From the NCBI GenBank assembly GCA_023391775.1, contig JAEWAG010000370.1, forward strand, positions 1 through 7,959: a DNA stretch of 7,959 bases. Direction: 5' to 3'. A program made the position numbers and the translations under genes. How positions within the stretch are numbered: the first letter of the stretch is position 1; each line of letters starts with the position of its first letter. This document shows, piece after piece, positions 6,953 to 7,959 of the stretch. The notes under the pieces were generated by a model that made no database searches, was not told the origin of the DNA, and saw nothing but the letters and a program-made list of their open reading frames with translations. This stretch comes from Pseudomonadota bacterium (GTDB lineage: Bacteria > Pseudomonadota > Gammaproteobacteria > Xanthomonadales > Xanthomonadaceae).

Positions 6953-6968
6953 CCACGCAAGCTGTCAA
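6941..6968 (-). promoter_or_regulatory. Sigma70 promoter of the seven-gene operon
   Basis: On the - strand, TTGACA (complement of 6963-6968) is a perfect -35 box, and TATAGT (complement of 6941-6946) matches the -10 consensus at five of six bases. The spacer is 16 nt. Transcription should start near 6934, giving a leader of about 30 nt to the ATG at 6904. The -10 box lies within the operator palindrome. Strong consensus plus an operator is the usual design of a tightly repressed, inducible promoter. Confidence 0.82.
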
Positions 6969-7015
6969 ACGCCTTTGCCCCCAACTGATGGCCTATACCG
7001 GGCCGGAGAACACCG

Positions 7016-7585
7016 ATGAAGCTGCGCACGCTCATTGCCACGATCGTCCTGGCGTCGGTTGCCGCCGCCGCGGTTGCCGCGGGGCCGGCCCTGCTGGATG
7101 TCGAGTACCGTCCGCTGGCCTCGCGCAGTCCGGTCAACCTGGCCGGGCAGCACGCCGGCAAGGTGCTGCTGGTGGTCAATACGGCCAGCAAGTGCGGTTT
7201 CACCCCGCAGTACGAGGGGCTGGAGGCGCTGCAGCAGCGCTTCGCCGCCCGCGGCTTCTCGGTGCTGGGCTTCCCGTCCAACGACTTCCGCGGCCAGGAG
7301 CCTGGCGAGGAGGCCCAGATCCAGGAATTCTGCACGCTCACCTACGGGGTGAAGTTCCCGATGTACGAGAAGGTGCAGGTCATCGGTGATGACGCCACCC
7401 CGCTGTACCGGCGCCTGGCCAGGGCCAGCGGCGTGCAGCCTGGCTGGAACTTCCACAAGTACCTGGTGTCCCGCGACGGGCGGGTCGTCGGCAACTGGCC
7501 GAGCAGGGTCGAGCCGGGGGATCCGGCGCTGGTGGCCGCGATCGAACGTGAACTGGCGCGCCCGGCCCCGCGTGCGGCGCGCTGA
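7016..7585 (+). CDS. Exported glutathione peroxidase family protein
   Basis: The 189-aa thioredoxin-fold peroxidase should reduce peroxides outside the cytoplasm. Residues 1-22 form a signal peptide (AVAA before GPALL), unlike the cytosolic members such as E. coli BtuE. The peroxidatic Cys60 sits in VNTASKCGFTPQY (54-66). Gln94 (RGQEPG) and Trp144-Asn145 (GWNF) complete the catalytic tetrad. Cys106 (EFCTLTYG), 46 residues after Cys60, is at the resolving-Cys position of plant-type, thioredoxin-dependent enzymes, while FPSNDF at 86-91 has Ser where many relatives have Cys. So a 2-Cys mechanism with a periplasmic thiol donor is likelier than use of glutathione. ATG 7016 has GGAG 7 nt upstream. 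I found no convincing promoter on this strand; a TATAAC at 6943-6948 overlaps the divergent operator. Confidence 0.9.
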   Translation: MKLRTLIATIVLASVAAAAVAAGPALLDVEYRPLASRSPVNLAGQHAGKVLLVVNTASKCGFTPQYEGLEALQQRFAARGFSVLGFPSNDFRGQEPGEEAQIQEFCTLTYGVKFPMYEKVQVIGDDATPLYRRLARASGVQPGWNFHKYLVSRDGRVVGNWPSRVEPGDPALVAAIERELARPAPRAAR

Positions 7586-7666
7586 CCGTCGCGCTCGGCC
7601 CGTGCGACAATGCGCCCGGACCGGCCGCGCGCCGGCAATCGATCCACCTCATTGGAACCGTTACGA

Positions 7667-7959
7667 ATGAACAACCGCATGCGCGGCGCCCTGGCGTCGC
7701 TGGTGATGGGAGCGAGCATGATGACCGGCGCGGCGATGGCCCAGGACAAGGCCTCGCTGGCCTCCGAGAAGGACAAGGTTAGCTACGCGATCGGCCTGGA
7801 CGTGGCCCGCTCGTTCGAGCCGCTGGCCGCCGACGTGGACCTGGACGCCATGGAGCGCGCGATCGCCAACGCCTTCGCCGGTGGCCAGCCGCTGCAGTCC
7901 GAGGAGCAGGCCCGTGCCACCGACGCCGCGCTGCGCGCCGCCCTTGCCGCGCGCAGCGG
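7667..7959 (+). CDS. FKBP-type peptidyl-prolyl isomerase, FkpA/Mip-like (N-terminal part)
   Basis: Only the first 97 codons are inside the window. A signal peptide (residues 1-25, cleavage after AMA before QDK) is followed by the typical FKBP N-terminal dimerisation domain: EKDKVSYAIGLDVARSF (34-50), then DVDLDAMERAIANAFAGGQPL (about 56-76) and an acidic SEEQ start of the long helix. Full members add a C-terminal FKBP catalytic domain and act as periplasmic prolyl isomerase/chaperone for outer-membrane and secreted proteins. GGAA lies 9 nt before the ATG, a modest ribosome binding site. It begins 81 nt after the peroxidase stop; that gap has no good terminator (a 5-bp GC inverted repeat at 7621-7635 without a T-run), so the two could be co-transcribed. 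A GACAAT at 7606-7611 is a weak -10 candidate. Confidence 0.88.
   Translation, partial: MNNRMRGALASLVMGASMMTGAAMAQDKASLASEKDKVSYAIGLDVARSFEPLAADVDLDAMERAIANAFAGGQPLQSEEQARATDAALRAALAARS

Noticed and set aside
7621..7635. Inverted repeat CCGGC/GCCGG between the peroxidase and FKBP genes as a terminator
   Set aside because: Only five pairs and no T-run follow it, so termination cannot be supported.

Overview
The window is GC-rich, densely packed proteobacterial chromosome. The gene set and protein style point to a member of the Xanthomonadaceae (Stenotrophomonas/Lysobacter/Xanthomonas group): class II fumarase, two DUF2884/YggN-like exported proteins, a GSGD-repeat GIN-type protein, an ABC-2 transporter, a short YtrA-type GntR regulator, an exported glutathione peroxidase and an FkpA/Mip-type FKBP. 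No database search was possible, so genus-level placement is an inference.

Layout. Positions 1-561 contain no credible gene. They hold two inverted copies (1-98 and 308-413) of an intergenic repeat that can fold into a three-way junction; the base changes between copies preserve pairing. fumC follows on the + strand (562-2040). A GC-rich hairpin at 2073-2100 separates it from a convergent seven-gene block on the - strand (6904 down to 2106). In order of transcription this block is: 84-aa membrane-anchored or exported small protein, YtrA-type GntR repressor, ABC ATPase, ABC-2 permease, GSGD-repeat solenoid protein, exported DUF2884 protein, DUF2884 lipoprotein. The junctions are 3 nt, 1 nt, a 4-nt overlap, 52 nt (with a strong hairpin), 11 nt and 11 nt, so one mRNA is likely. 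On the + strand, diverging from the block, are an exported glutathione peroxidase (7016-7585) and the N-terminal part of an exported FKBP-type prolyl isomerase (7667 to the window end).

How the genes fit together. A near-consensus sigma70 promoter (TTGACA, 16 nt, TATAGT on the - strand) drives the seven-gene block. Its -10 box lies inside a 26-bp palindrome of the form GGTG-N16-CACC, a good operator for the GntR protein encoded second in the operon. This predicts negative autoregulation with an unknown signal relieving repression. The regulator and transporter recall YtrA-type envelope-stress systems. Here they are joined to three exported proteins of poorly known function, so the block looks like a cell-envelope response module. 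The main observations for follow-up are the covarying repeat pair, the operator/promoter arrangement and the uncharacterised exported proteins of the operon.
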